This document shows positions 17,477 to 25,097 of a DNA stretch of 64,000 bases, piece after piece. The stretch is from contig NZ_LIXZ01000003.1 in the NCBI RefSeq assembly GCF_001305855.1, positions 62,001-126,000 of the forward strand, written 5' to 3'. The notes below the pieces were generated by a model. That model searched no databases. It saw nothing but the letters and a program-made list of their open reading frames with translations, and was not told where the DNA came from. This DNA comes from Rossellomorea vietnamensis (lineage in GTDB: Bacteria > Bacillota > Bacilli > Bacillales > Bacillaceae_B). Position 1 is the first letter of the stretch. Every line of letters starts with the position of its first letter. The position numbers were made by a program, and so were the translations under genes.

Positions 17477-17935
17477 ATGAGACTAACTTTATACACTGAC
17501 TACTCACTGAGGGTCCTGATTTTCCTTGCGTCAAAACCGAAGGACGAACTCTCTAATATAAAAGAAATCGCGGATGCCTACAGCATCTCAAAGAATCACC
17601 TGATGAAAGTGACATATGAACTCGGAAAAATGGGGATGATCGAAACGACCCGCGGCAGAAATGGCGGGATCAGGCTTGCACAGTCCCCTGAAGACATCAA
17701 TATAGGGAAACTTGTACGTGCGACGGAAGAGGATTTCCATCTTGTCGAATGCTTCGATGCTGAAAACAACACCTGCATCATCACGCCGGTATGCGGTTTG
17801 AAGCATGTCCTCGGCAAAGCATTGAACGCCTATCTTTCTGTCCTCGATGATTACACCCTGTCCGACCTCATCCAGAATCCCATGGACTACCGGTTCCTCT
17901 TTCAAGAGCAGAAACGGGATGAAACATCCACTTAA
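17477..17935 (+). CDS. nsrR: Nitric-oxide-sensing Rrf2-family repressor NsrR
   Basis: 152 residues. Winged HTH in the first 70 residues (YSISKNHLMKV, then RGRNGGIRLA) and three cysteines at 92, 100 and 106 (ECFDAENNTCIITPVC) that hold the Fe-S cluster; the numbering equals that of B. subtilis NsrR. NO destroys or modifies the cluster and releases DNA. The start is ATG 17477 (6 nt after AAAGGTGA), not the GTG at 17468 that lies within that site. Divergent from hmp, its expected main target. Confidence 0.95.
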   Translation: MRLTLYTDYSLRVLIFLASKPKDELSNIKEIADAYSISKNHLMKVTYELGKMGMIETTRGRNGGIRLAQSPEDINIGKLVRATEEDFHLVECFDAENNTCIITPVCGLKHVLGKALNAYLSVLDDYTLSDLIQNPMDYRFLFQEQKRDETST

Positions 17936-17941
17936 AGATCC

Positions 17942-17972
17942 TTCTCACCGATTTCCGGTGGGGAGTTTTTTT
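17942..17972 (+). terminator. Terminator of nsrR
   Basis: CTCACCG / CGGTGGG(GAG) stem with a short loop and eight Ts, just after the stop codon. Confidence 0.85.
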
Positions 17973-17990
17973 TATGAGAATTAAATGTTG

Positions 17991-18030
17991 GTTCAGCGGC
18001 TGATTATTGAAGAATATTCAGCAGCTGAAC
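17991..18030. repeat. Inverted repeat GTTCAGC-GCTGAAC
   Basis: Arms 17991-18004 and 18017-18030 pair at 12 of 14 positions around a 12-nt AT-rich loop. It shares its core with the repeat at 2615-2652. It lies between the convergent nsrR and oxidase-like genes, without a U-tract. Confidence 0.6.
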
Positions 18031-18068
18031 GATTGACCGACACAAAACCCTTTCAACCGGAACGGGCC

Positions 18069-18461
18069 TTACTTTTTACTCTCGCTATACTTGAACGTCA
18101 TCAATAGAAACAGGAAAAAGCTGAGTAACAGCGTGCTTCCCCCGACAATATAAAAGACGGTCGTAAAGCCCGCAGGCAGATTGAATGGATTCAAATTGTA
18201 CATCCACATCCCGACGGTCAATCCGATCGAACCGATGATCGCCGTCCACACATGGGCAAATGCCAGCTTAGAAGACTTCGGTACCTGATAGGATCGATAA
18301 TAGGAAGAGTAGGCAAATAAGCTCAACCACCCGACCACAAGGATATGAGCGTGGATCGGCTTGAATGCATACGATCCGGCCCCGGCCATATGAGACCCGA
18401 GAAATGCTCCGATAAACCCATAAATGGCGGACATTCGTAATAATAGGACATTCCAAGGCAA
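18069..18461 (-). CDS. Small oxidase-like four-helix membrane protein
   Basis: About 130 residues with four hydrophobic helices. The segment GSHMAGAGSYAFKPIHAHIL followed by VVGWLSLF contains several histidines arranged as in haem-copper oxidase/NO-reductase subunit I relatives, and similar short proteins are commonly labelled as cytochrome c oxidase-like. TTG at 18461 is chosen: it follows AAGGGGG, and a minus-strand TATAAT at 18501-18496 implies a transcript start near 18488, after the only upstream ATG (18494). Its position next to hmp-nsrR hints at a role with NO or haem, but no NsrR site is visible at its own promoter. Confidence 0.55.
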   Translation of the reverse strand: MPWNVLLLRMSAIYGFIGAFLGSHMAGAGSYAFKPIHAHILVVGWLSLFAYSSYYRSYQVPKSSKLAFAHVWTAIIGSIGLTVGMWMYNLNPFNLPAGFTTVFYIVGGSTLLLSFFLFLLMTFKYSESKK

Positions 18462-18689
18462 ATTGTCTTCCCCCTTTTTTAAAAGCGCTCCCATCATTAT
18501 AGTATAGTTGTCCGAGTGCAGGCTATGAATCTTGAGTCGTTGCCATACAACGTTCAAATTTAAAGGCATGAATAAATACTTTCCTCTTCTTTGACATACG
18601 ATACAAAGATAGGTGTAAACACTTGCAAACGGTGCCCGCACTGATACAATAAGGATGTAATAGAACATTCTGAAAAAAGGAGAATACAT

Positions 18690-19922
18690 ATGACTAATTT
18701 CCAACAAAATTTAGAGAAATACGCAAGTCTTGCAGTCGAAGTTGGAGTGAATGTTCAAAAGGGCCAGACCCTCGTCATCAACACGTCCATCGACTCTGCA
18801 GAATTTGTCCGCTTAGTAGTAAAGAAAGCCTATGAAGTAGGAGCTAAGCACGTATATGTAAACTGGAGCGATGACACCGTAAACCGTACGAAATACGATC
18901 TTGCCCCGGATGAAGCATTCCAGGAGTTCCCTGAGTGGAAAGCACGCGAAGTCGAAACGCTTGCGGAAGGCGGAGCTGCCTTCATGAGCATCGTCTCTTC
19001 AAGCCCCGACCTTTTAAAAGGCGTCAATCCTGATCGCATCTCGAACTTCCAGAAGGTTGCCGGTAAAGCGATGTCCAAATATCGTCAGTTCATCCAATCT
19101 GACAAAGTCAGCTGGTGTGTGCTCGCCGCTCCTTCGAAAGACTGGGCTGCAAAAGTATTCCCGGATGCTTCTGAAGAAGAACAAGTCGACCTGTTATGGG
19201 ACGCAATCTTCAAAGCGGTCCGTGCCGACCAGGCTGACCCTGTCCAGGCATGGAAGGATCACGACGCAAACCTTCACGAAAAAGTAGAATACCTGAACGA
19301 AAAGAACTTCCAGAAGCTTCATTACACAGCACCAGGGACGGACCTTACCATCGAGCTTCCGAAAGGCCATCTGTGGGTAGGAGCAGGAAGTGTGAACGAA
19401 GAAGGAACGACTTTCATGGCGAATATGCCGACAGAAGAAGTGTTCACGGTTCCACTTAAGACTGGTGTAAACGGCACAGTTTCAAGCACGAAGCCGCTTA
19501 GCTACGGTGGTAATGTAATCGACAACTTCACGATCACATTCGAAAACGGTCGCATCGTGAACGTAAAGGCTGAAGAAGGAGAGGAAATCCTGAAGCGCCT
19601 TGTGGACACCGATGAAGGGTCTCACTATCTTGGTGAAATCGCCCTTGTTCCACATCAGTCCCCAATCTCTCAATCGAACGTGTTATTCTACAACACATTA
19701 TTCGATGAGAACGCATCAAACCACCTTGCGATCGGTAATGCCTATGCATTCTGTATCGAAGGCGGAAAGAAAATGAATGAAGAAGAGCTTGAGAAAAACG
19801 GCTTGAACAACAGTATCACCCACGTTGACTTCATGATTGGTTCTGACAAAATGAACATCGACGGAGTGAAAGAAGACGGCTCGACTGAAGCAGTATTCCG
19901 CGATGGCGGTTGGGCGCTTTAA
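18690..19922 (+). CDS. ampS: M29-family metallo-aminopeptidase AmpS
   Basis: 410 residues, the normal length of thermophilic-type aminopeptidases (AmpS/AmpT, family M29). The C-terminal half contains the metal-ligand segments: the glutamates in NMPTEEVFT and LGEIALVP, the histidine in FDENASNHLAIG and the His-Asp pair in THVDFMIGS. It removes N-terminal residues from peptides using Co2+/Zn2+ in the cytoplasm. ATG at 18690 follows AAAGGAG. The gene is divergent from the oxidase-like membrane protein and monocistronic, ending at a terminator. The coding sequence contains one chance-looking copy of the GGGACGGACCTT motif (19335-19346) seen elsewhere in intergenic repeats. Confidence 0.95.
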   Translation: MTNFQQNLEKYASLAVEVGVNVQKGQTLVINTSIDSAEFVRLVVKKAYEVGAKHVYVNWSDDTVNRTKYDLAPDEAFQEFPEWKAREVETLAEGGAAFMSIVSSSPDLLKGVNPDRISNFQKVAGKAMSKYRQFIQSDKVSWCVLAAPSKDWAAKVFPDASEEEQVDLLWDAIFKAVRADQADPVQAWKDHDANLHEKVEYLNEKNFQKLHYTAPGTDLTIELPKGHLWVGAGSVNEEGTTFMANMPTEEVFTVPLKTGVNGTVSSTKPLSYGGNVIDNFTITFENGRIVNVKAEEGEEILKRLVDTDEGSHYLGEIALVPHQSPISQSNVLFYNTLFDENASNHLAIGNAYAFCIEGGKKMNEEELEKNGLNNSITHVDFMIGSDKMNIDGVKEDGSTEAVFRDGGWAL

Positions 19923-19939
19923 TTTTTGTATGTAGTGTG

Positions 19940-19985
19940 AACCCCTGGGAGGCGGCTTGGCTGTCTTTTGGGGGTTTTTGTTTTG
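19940..19985 (+). terminator. Probable terminator of ampS
   Basis: AACCCC / GGGGTT arms around a G-rich loop, followed by TTTTTGTTTT. Confidence 0.6.
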
Positions 19986-20057
19986 GGGAGGGGGTTGGTT
20001 GGTGGATGACGTTGGGTTGGCTTGGGGGATGTTGGTTGGACTTGATTGAACCTAGCT

Positions 20058-20073
20058 GACTGAGCGCTCAGTC
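20058..20073. promoter_or_regulatory. Perfect 16-bp palindrome GACTGAGCGCTCAGTC
   Basis: A fully symmetric site at 20058-20073, similar in style to TetR-family operators. No TetR-type gene and no obvious target start lies beside it; the flanking genes (ampS upstream, DUF6944 converging) both end toward it. Confidence 0.5.
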
Positions 20074-20094
20074 TTATGGGTATCATTGTAAAAA

Positions 20095-20184
20095 GACGCA
20101 AATACCCAAGATTTTGATGCAAATATCAAAAAAATGACGCAATAAATTTTATTTCGACGCAATCACCTCTGATAATGACGCAAT
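20095..20184. repeat. Array of five (T)GACGCAAT motifs at 20-21 nt spacing
   Basis: GACGCAA/GATGCAA copies begin at 20095, 20116, 20136, 20156 and 20177, i.e. intervals 21, 20, 20 and 21. The segments between copies are AT-rich and differ. A second array with the same spacing lies at 46274-46343. There is no gene in the stretch 19923-20305 apart from the terminator and palindrome listed. Confidence 0.8.
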
Positions 20185-20305
20185 TCCCATTTCCAACAAG
20201 TTAAATCCTTCCCCCACCTTCAGACAAACAACCAATTATCCGTCCCTAATAGAGACAAATCCTTATTATTTAGTAATCTCCTTTCTCTTTCATAAAAAAA
20301 TGCCC

Positions 20306-20893
20306 CTACCCATACTGTTTCGTCAACGCAATGGCAGCAATCGTCGCACCGGCTGCCTGGGCATAGCTGCCGAAAGTGGTGATTTGCAGCCCTAGTCCCC
20401 TCATTCCTTTTAAAATATAAGTCTCACCTACTGCTTCAAGGGCTGCCCCCAGGGATTGAATCGTATTTCCAGCAGCGAGGAGGTTGGAGTACGCACGTGT
20501 GCTCAATGTTGCGCCGTAGGCTTCGAGTCCTGCCCCTACGGACTGGACGGTGTCCCCGAATATATCCAGATTCAATCCCTCCACCTCTTGACCGGAAAAT
20601 TGAAGCTCAGCTGCGATTACATTCGTGACGTTTCCTGAAGCCTGGAGCCAGTCACCGGCCACCCGGTAAGTCTCCCCTATGGAGCCATCCGACAATTTTT
20701 CTGCCCCGACAGCCTGCAGAGAATTGCCTGTAGCCTCGAGACCATTTCCGATGGAGACCAGTCGAAATCCGAGAGGCTCCAATTCCAATCGCTCTTCCTG
20801 AATGATCATGGTTTCACCGATGGCAGCAATCACTGTCCCGACGACCTGGGTCCACGCCCCAGTAATGAGAATTAGTCTATCGCTCACCACCAT
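20306..20893 (-). CDS. DUF6944-type repetitive protein
   Basis: 195 residues made of degenerate repeats rich in Gly, Ala and Gln with the theme LxxxGNxLQAxGA (for example GNGLEATGNSLQAVGAE, GDTVQSVGAGLEAYGATL, GNTIQSLGAALEAVGETY). No cysteine, no signal peptide; amphipathic rather than membrane-spanning. It resembles the Bacillus repetitive proteins filed as DUF6944, whose function is unknown. ATG at 20893 follows AAAGGA. It stands alone, with no co-oriented neighbour and no clear terminator. The glycine-regular repeats could form a helical stack or solenoid; that is conjecture. Confidence 0.7.
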   Translation of the reverse strand: MVVSDRLILITGAWTQVVGTVIAAIGETMIIQEERLELEPLGFRLVSIGNGLEATGNSLQAVGAEKLSDGSIGETYRVAGDWLQASGNVTNVIAAELQFSGQEVEGLNLDIFGDTVQSVGAGLEAYGATLSTRAYSNLLAAGNTIQSLGAALEAVGETYILKGMRGLGLQITTFGSYAQAAGATIAAIALTKQYG

Positions 20894-21074
20894 CCACCGA
20901 TCCTTTCTCCCTTACTACTTCTAATGTATTCCTAAAGGCGAAAAGGGTATCTCGAGCACCATATTGGCATGAGTAAATATTTTGTAAAATTCCAGTAAAT
21001 CAGTCTTGTTTAATTTGTCCTGTCGGGCTATGATATTCTAGTTCATCTAGAGTTACATAAGGGGAGGGGTATAG

Positions 21075-22364
21075 GTGAGAATTCGGGATTGGGACCGTAA
21101 TTTAAAGGTCCGGCTGTTTGGGGAAGCAGCGATTAACATTACTTTCTGGATGTTCTTTCCGTTTTTGACGATCTATTTTACAGAGTCATTCGGAAAGCAG
21201 ACTGCTGGGTTATTATTGGTTCTTTCACAGGTATTCGCGGTACTCGCGAATCTGATGGGAGGCTATTGCGCGGATAGATTCGGACGAAAGCGGATGATGG
21301 TCATCTCGGCCTTCGGACAAGGTTTTGCCTTTTTAATCTTTGGACTGGCCAGTTCGCCGTGGCTCGATTCTGCCATGATCGGCTTTATCTGTTTCAGTTT
21401 GGTCGGTGTATTCGGTTCCTTTTATTGGCCGGCAAGTCAGGCCATGGTTGCCGATGTCGTGGATGAGAAAGATCGGAGCCATGTGTTTGCCGTCTTCTAT
21501 ACATCCATCAATATCGCCGTCGTTGTCGGCCCGATATTAGGGGGTATTTTCTACGTCCACTACCGTTTTCAATTATTGATCGCAGCGGCACTAATATGTA
21601 TGCTTTTAGCTCTGCTACTATATAAAATGACAAGGGAAACGGCACCCGCTGATAAAAATAAGCTCCTTGTCACAGAGGGAAAAAAGAAAGCCTGGCACAG
21701 TGTGTTGTCGGATCAATTCAAAGACTATAGTGTGATTTTCAAGGATAAAACGTTCTTATTGTTTATTTTAGCCGGGGTCCTGGTAGGTCAAACGTTCATG
21801 CAATTGGATCTCCTGATTCCTGTATATATTAAAGATGTCATGGATAAGGCCACTCTTTTCAGCTTAGGAGACTGGTCATTGACACTCGTGAGTGAGCAGG
21901 TATTCGGACTGATTTTATCTGAAAATGGATTCCTGGTCGCCCTTCTAACCGTGGTCATTACGAGGTGGATCACGAAATTCAGAGAGCGCAATGTGTTCAT
22001 CTTATCGTCTGTCATCTACGCAGTGTCGATTTTCATGTTCGGGCAGACCAGTTCTGTCTGGATGTTTGTAATCAGCATGGCGGTGTTCACTTTCGCCGAA
22101 CTGATGACTGCGGGGATCCAGCAAAGCTTCGTATCGAAGCTTGCACCAGATCATATGCGCGGCCAGTATTTCGCCGCAGCCAGCCTGCGTTTCACGATCG
22201 CGAGGACGATTGCGCCTCTATCCATCACCCTGTCTCTTTATGTAGGGTATGATTGGACGTTTATCCTCCTTTCCATCCTGGCTCTTGTGAGTGCCGGTCT
22301 CTTCTTCATCATGTTCGAGCGCTTTGAAAAGGAAGAATTGGAACTGAAGAAATCTGCTCACTAA
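21075..22364 (+). CDS. MFS multidrug-type exporter
   Basis: 429 residues, twelve predicted helices. The A-like loop between helices 2 and 3 is GGYCADRFGRKRMM, and helix 5 has the drug:H+ antiporter motif C-like GPILGGIFY. These place it in the major facilitator superfamily, probably a DHA1-type exporter (YttB-like). GTG at 21075 follows GGGGAGGGG. It is monocistronic with its own terminator and no adjacent regulator, so the substrate is open. Confidence 0.85.
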   Translation: MRIRDWDRNLKVRLFGEAAINITFWMFFPFLTIYFTESFGKQTAGLLLVLSQVFAVLANLMGGYCADRFGRKRMMVISAFGQGFAFLIFGLASSPWLDSAMIGFICFSLVGVFGSFYWPASQAMVADVVDEKDRSHVFAVFYTSINIAVVVGPILGGIFYVHYRFQLLIAAALICMLLALLLYKMTRETAPADKNKLLVTEGKKKAWHSVLSDQFKDYSVIFKDKTFLLFILAGVLVGQTFMQLDLLIPVYIKDVMDKATLFSLGDWSLTLVSEQVFGLILSENGFLVALLTVVITRWITKFRERNVFILSSVIYAVSIFMFGQTSSVWMFVISMAVFTFAELMTAGIQQSFVSKLAPDHMRGQYFAAASLRFTIARTIAPLSITLSLYVGYDWTFILLSILALVSAGLFFIMFERFEKEELELKKSAH

Positions 22365-22397
22365 AAAGGAATGATCCGTGACGGATCATTCCTTTTT
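22364..22397 (+). terminator. Terminator of the MFS gene
   Basis: AAAAGGAATGATCCG / CGGATCATTCCTTTTTTT hairpin, directly after the stop codon. Confidence 0.93.
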
Positions 22398-22574
22398 TTA
22401 TAGATAGGGCAGCATCACTCTGAGTTACCTATTTTGTCGGTTGCAGGGATTCGCTTTTTCGAAATTGAACCCGAAAAAAATTTTCAGAAAAGGATGAATC
22501 CGAAAAATTCGGTTTACCCCCTTTTCCCATAAAAAGTGAGATGTTACAATGTACAACCGTAAGCAATCTTAACG

Positions 22575-22593
22575 TAGCTCATGTAATGAGCTA
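22575..22593 (+). promoter_or_regulatory. Leader hairpin of the DUF2639 gene
   Basis: Perfect 8-bp hairpin TAGCTCAT-GTA-ATGAGCTA about 50 nt before the start; TTACAAT upstream could be a -10. It may stabilise the mRNA. Confidence 0.4.
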
Positions 22594-22640
22594 GTCGGAG
22601 ATTCCAATCAATACTACGCAAAGAAAGGATGTTGATTTCA

Positions 22641-22769
22641 ATGCATATCGGAAGCAAAGGCTGGTACGTACAAGAACTAAAAAAAGCAGGGGTACGCCAT
22701 TACGAAGAACGCTATGTCGAATCCTACAAAAAACACGTTCTTGCAAACCTATTAGAACGCACAAAATAA
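22641..22769 (+). CDS. yflJ: DUF2639 family small protein, YflJ-like
   Basis: 42 residues starting MHIGSKGWYVQELKKAGV and ending in a basic, tyrosine-containing helix. This matches the short YflJ/DUF2639 family of Bacillus, which has no known function. The ATG at 22641 is 11-12 nt from AAAGGA, a little long. A strong hairpin terminator follows immediately. The nearby presence of other yfk/yfl-region families supports the call. Confidence 0.78.
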   Translation: MHIGSKGWYVQELKKAGVRHYEERYVESYKKHVLANLLERTK

Positions 22770-22773
22770 AATG

Positions 22774-22834
22774 AGAGGGACGGACCTCGATTCCTATGAC
22801 CAGGTCATAGGAATGAAGGTCCGTCCCTTTTTTA
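22774..22834. terminator. GAGGGACGGACCT-type inverted repeat acting as terminator
   Basis: Two nested stems: outer GAGGGACGGACCT / AGGTCCGTCCCT(T) and inner ATTCCTATGAC / GTCATAGGAAT with a CAG loop, then six Ts on the plus strand. It separates the convergent yflJ-like and symporter genes. It is one member of the dispersed repeat family described in the findings. Confidence 0.88.
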
Positions 22835-24658
22835 TTTCAGAAATTTGGTTGAGTAGATCGGGTTCAGGTTGGGTTGAATGGAGTACTTTTTTGTCCGATT
22901 CAGTTTGTATGTTTTGTTTTTGAGTAAATATGTTCTGTATTTTTGGTTCCAGCTTTTCAGCGACCAGACTATGAGTGCTGCCGTTATGAGAACCAGTCCT
23001 CCGGTGGCAGGCCAGAAATAAGGTGAAATGACCGCTGACTCATATGCAAGACCAATCGGTGAAAACATGAAATACGTCTCTACGACTGAAGCCATCAGAA
23101 CGATGGATAATGGAATGCTGTATCTCCAAGGCATCATGTTCACTTTCGGATTATAACGGTATTCATACGGTTTTTTCATCGGTTTCCACCAGCCGATCAC
23201 AAGCATCAGGGCCACTTCCGCTACAAAGAGAATCCCATAGATGTGAATGAAGTTGATATCGATGGTGTATCCGAAAAGATGTCCAGTACCCCACACGAGC
23301 ATATAATACGTGATGACATGAAGGATGATGACTGTTTTCGCTGCTAATGCCGGGATCCGTTTTGAAAATACCCCCACTAACAGGACCACGATGATCGGGA
23401 TATTAAAGAATCCCGTGAATCGTCTGATCAAGTCCCATAATCCGTCCGTCGCATTAATCAATAGCGGAGACACACACATGGATACGACGGCCAGGAACGC
23501 TCCGAACCATTTACTGATCGTGATCAATTTCTGATCGCTCACATCCGGATTGAACTGAGGCTTGTAAATATCAAGGGCAAAAAGCGTCGCTGCACTGTTC
23601 AGCAATGAATTAAAGGAGCTTAGCACGGCTCCAAGCAACACTGCCAGGAAGAACCCAGTTAAATAAGATGGCAGTACGGCATTTATCAATGCTGGATATG
23701 CTAAGTCAACACTTTTCAAAGAATCACCATACAGATGGAATGCAATGACTCCGGGAAGCATCATCATAAAGGGAACGAGTAGTTTATAGAAACCTGAAAT
23801 AATGACACCTTTCTGTCCTTCTGCTAAATTCTTCGCTCCAAGCGTACGCTGAATCACATACTGATTGGAAGCCCAATAGAATAAATTCGCAAAAAGCAGA
23901 CCTGTAAAGATGGTTGAAAATGGGACGGAATCCGAGGCGGACCCGATCGAATTAAGCTTCTCAGGGTTCTTTGTCGCAATTTCCTTCACTCCTGAAAAGA
24001 TGTTTCCTTCCCCCAGAGCATAGAATCCTAAAATCGGGACGAGAATCCCAATGATCAACAATCCTACGCCATTCAACGTATCAGAGATTGCCACAGCCTT
24101 CAGTCCGCCGAAAATAGCATAGATACTGCCGATGATGCCAATCGTCCATACAATCACCCAAATCGATTGAGTGTAGGAAATTCCAAGCAGTTCAGGGACA
24201 TCGAATAATTTCAAGACAGCAAGGGCCCCGGAATAAAGCATCGATGGGATCGTTACAAACACGTACCCAAGCATGAAGAGAATGGTCGTATATTGACGGA
24301 CACCCTTGTCATAACGCTGATTCAGAAATTCAGGCAGTGTAGTGAAGCTCCTCCCTAGATATTTCGGAAGCAAATACAATGCCATGATGATGATGGCGAA
24401 AGCGGCGGTCACTTCCCACGCCATATTTGACAGGTTCGTACGGAACGCCTGTCCATTCAGTCCGACCAGCTGTTCTGCCGATAGATTTGTGAGTAACAGC
24501 GATCCGGCAATGAACGTTCCTGTGAGCCCCCTCCCCGCCAGGAAATAACCAGTGGAATCATTCAGGGATCCCTTCGTTTTTATGTATGAAACCCACGCAA
24601 CCAATCCCATAAAAAAGACACAGGATAAAATTGTAAAAAACAAACTATTCTCCAACAT
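22832..24658 (-). CDS. Sodium:solute symporter (SSS family)
   Basis: 608 residues with about 14 hydrophobic helices. Family features include GYFLAGRGLTGTFIAGSLL and LTNLSAEQLVGLNGQAF in helices 1-2 (sodium/substrate region), and GLKAVAISDTLNGVGLL further on. The long form with an extended C-terminus resembles sugar- or inositol-type SSS symporters (YidK/SglT-like), but the substrate is not determined. ATG at 24658 is preferred, preceded by AAGGGAAGAGG; the longer frame begins at a TTG upstream of that site. It is monocistronic, divergent from the riboswitch-controlled nucleoside transporter. Confidence 0.87.
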   Translation of the reverse strand: MLENSLFFTILSCVFFMGLVAWVSYIKTKGSLNDSTGYFLAGRGLTGTFIAGSLLLTNLSAEQLVGLNGQAFRTNLSNMAWEVTAAFAIIIMALYLLPKYLGRSFTTLPEFLNQRYDKGVRQYTTILFMLGYVFVTIPSMLYSGALAVLKLFDVPELLGISYTQSIWVIVWTIGIIGSIYAIFGGLKAVAISDTLNGVGLLIIGILVPILGFYALGEGNIFSGVKEIATKNPEKLNSIGSASDSVPFSTIFTGLLFANLFYWASNQYVIQRTLGAKNLAEGQKGVIISGFYKLLVPFMMMLPGVIAFHLYGDSLKSVDLAYPALINAVLPSYLTGFFLAVLLGAVLSSFNSLLNSAATLFALDIYKPQFNPDVSDQKLITISKWFGAFLAVVSMCVSPLLINATDGLWDLIRRFTGFFNIPIIVVLLVGVFSKRIPALAAKTVIILHVITYYMLVWGTGHLFGYTIDINFIHIYGILFVAEVALMLVIGWWKPMKKPYEYRYNPKVNMMPWRYSIPLSIVLMASVVETYFMFSPIGLAYESAVISPYFWPATGGLVLITAALIVWSLKSWNQKYRTYLLKNKTYKLNRTKKYSIQPNLNPIYSTKFLK

Positions 24659-24866
24659 CGATCCTCTTCCCTTCAAATTTATTACATGTGTTTGTGAAAG
24701 TTCCCCAAAAGGTATACTAGTAAACTATTATTTTTGGAATTTTGTTAAAAATAGTTAAAACGAACCACCACGTTTTTCCATCAAATTCTTTTTGAAAAAA
24801 CGGTTGTGGAGGGCTTTCACCCTGTGATAAAGTAAAGAACATATTTTAAAAATAACTTCATACGAA

Positions 24867-25028
24867 TTCCTTATATATCTATGGTGATATGGACCATAAG
24901 TCTCTACCTGGCAGCCGTAAAGTGCCGGACTATAAGGAAAGTCCATGCTATATACTGACTATAAGTGTATGGAGACTTTCCCTATGTGTATCAGAGAATG
25001 TCTTCATGCACTTTTTTATTTATTTTTT
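24867..25028 (+). promoter_or_regulatory. Guanine-class purine riboswitch with transcription terminator
   Basis: Aptamer 24867-24939: P1 TTCCTTATA / TATAAGGAA, P2 TATGGT / ACCATA with loop GATATGG, junction TCTCTACC, L3 CCGTAAA, and GGACTAT whose C corresponds to C74 of the xpt aptamer (guanine rather than adenine). Terminator: GTGTATGGAGAC (24965-24976) / GTCTTCATGCAC (25000-25011), then TTTTTTATTTATTTTTT. Antiterminator: GGAAAGTC (24936-24943) / GACTTTCC (24974-24981), which shares bases with both P1 and the terminator. Guanine binding therefore stabilises P1 and switches the transporter gene off. Confidence 0.93.
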
Positions 25029-25097
25029 AAGAAGTCTGACATCATACGACATCAACGTGAGGATTCGATGAAGAACCTATTTTGGAGGATTGATAGT

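Noticed and set aside
19919..20122. Minus-strand frame of 67 codons after ampS
   Set aside because: Proline/lysine-rich translation of the terminator and repeat region, no ribosome site.
20095..20184. CRISPR array
   Set aside because: Repeat units are only 7-9 nt with 12-nt intervals, far below CRISPR repeat and spacer lengths, and no cas gene is nearby.
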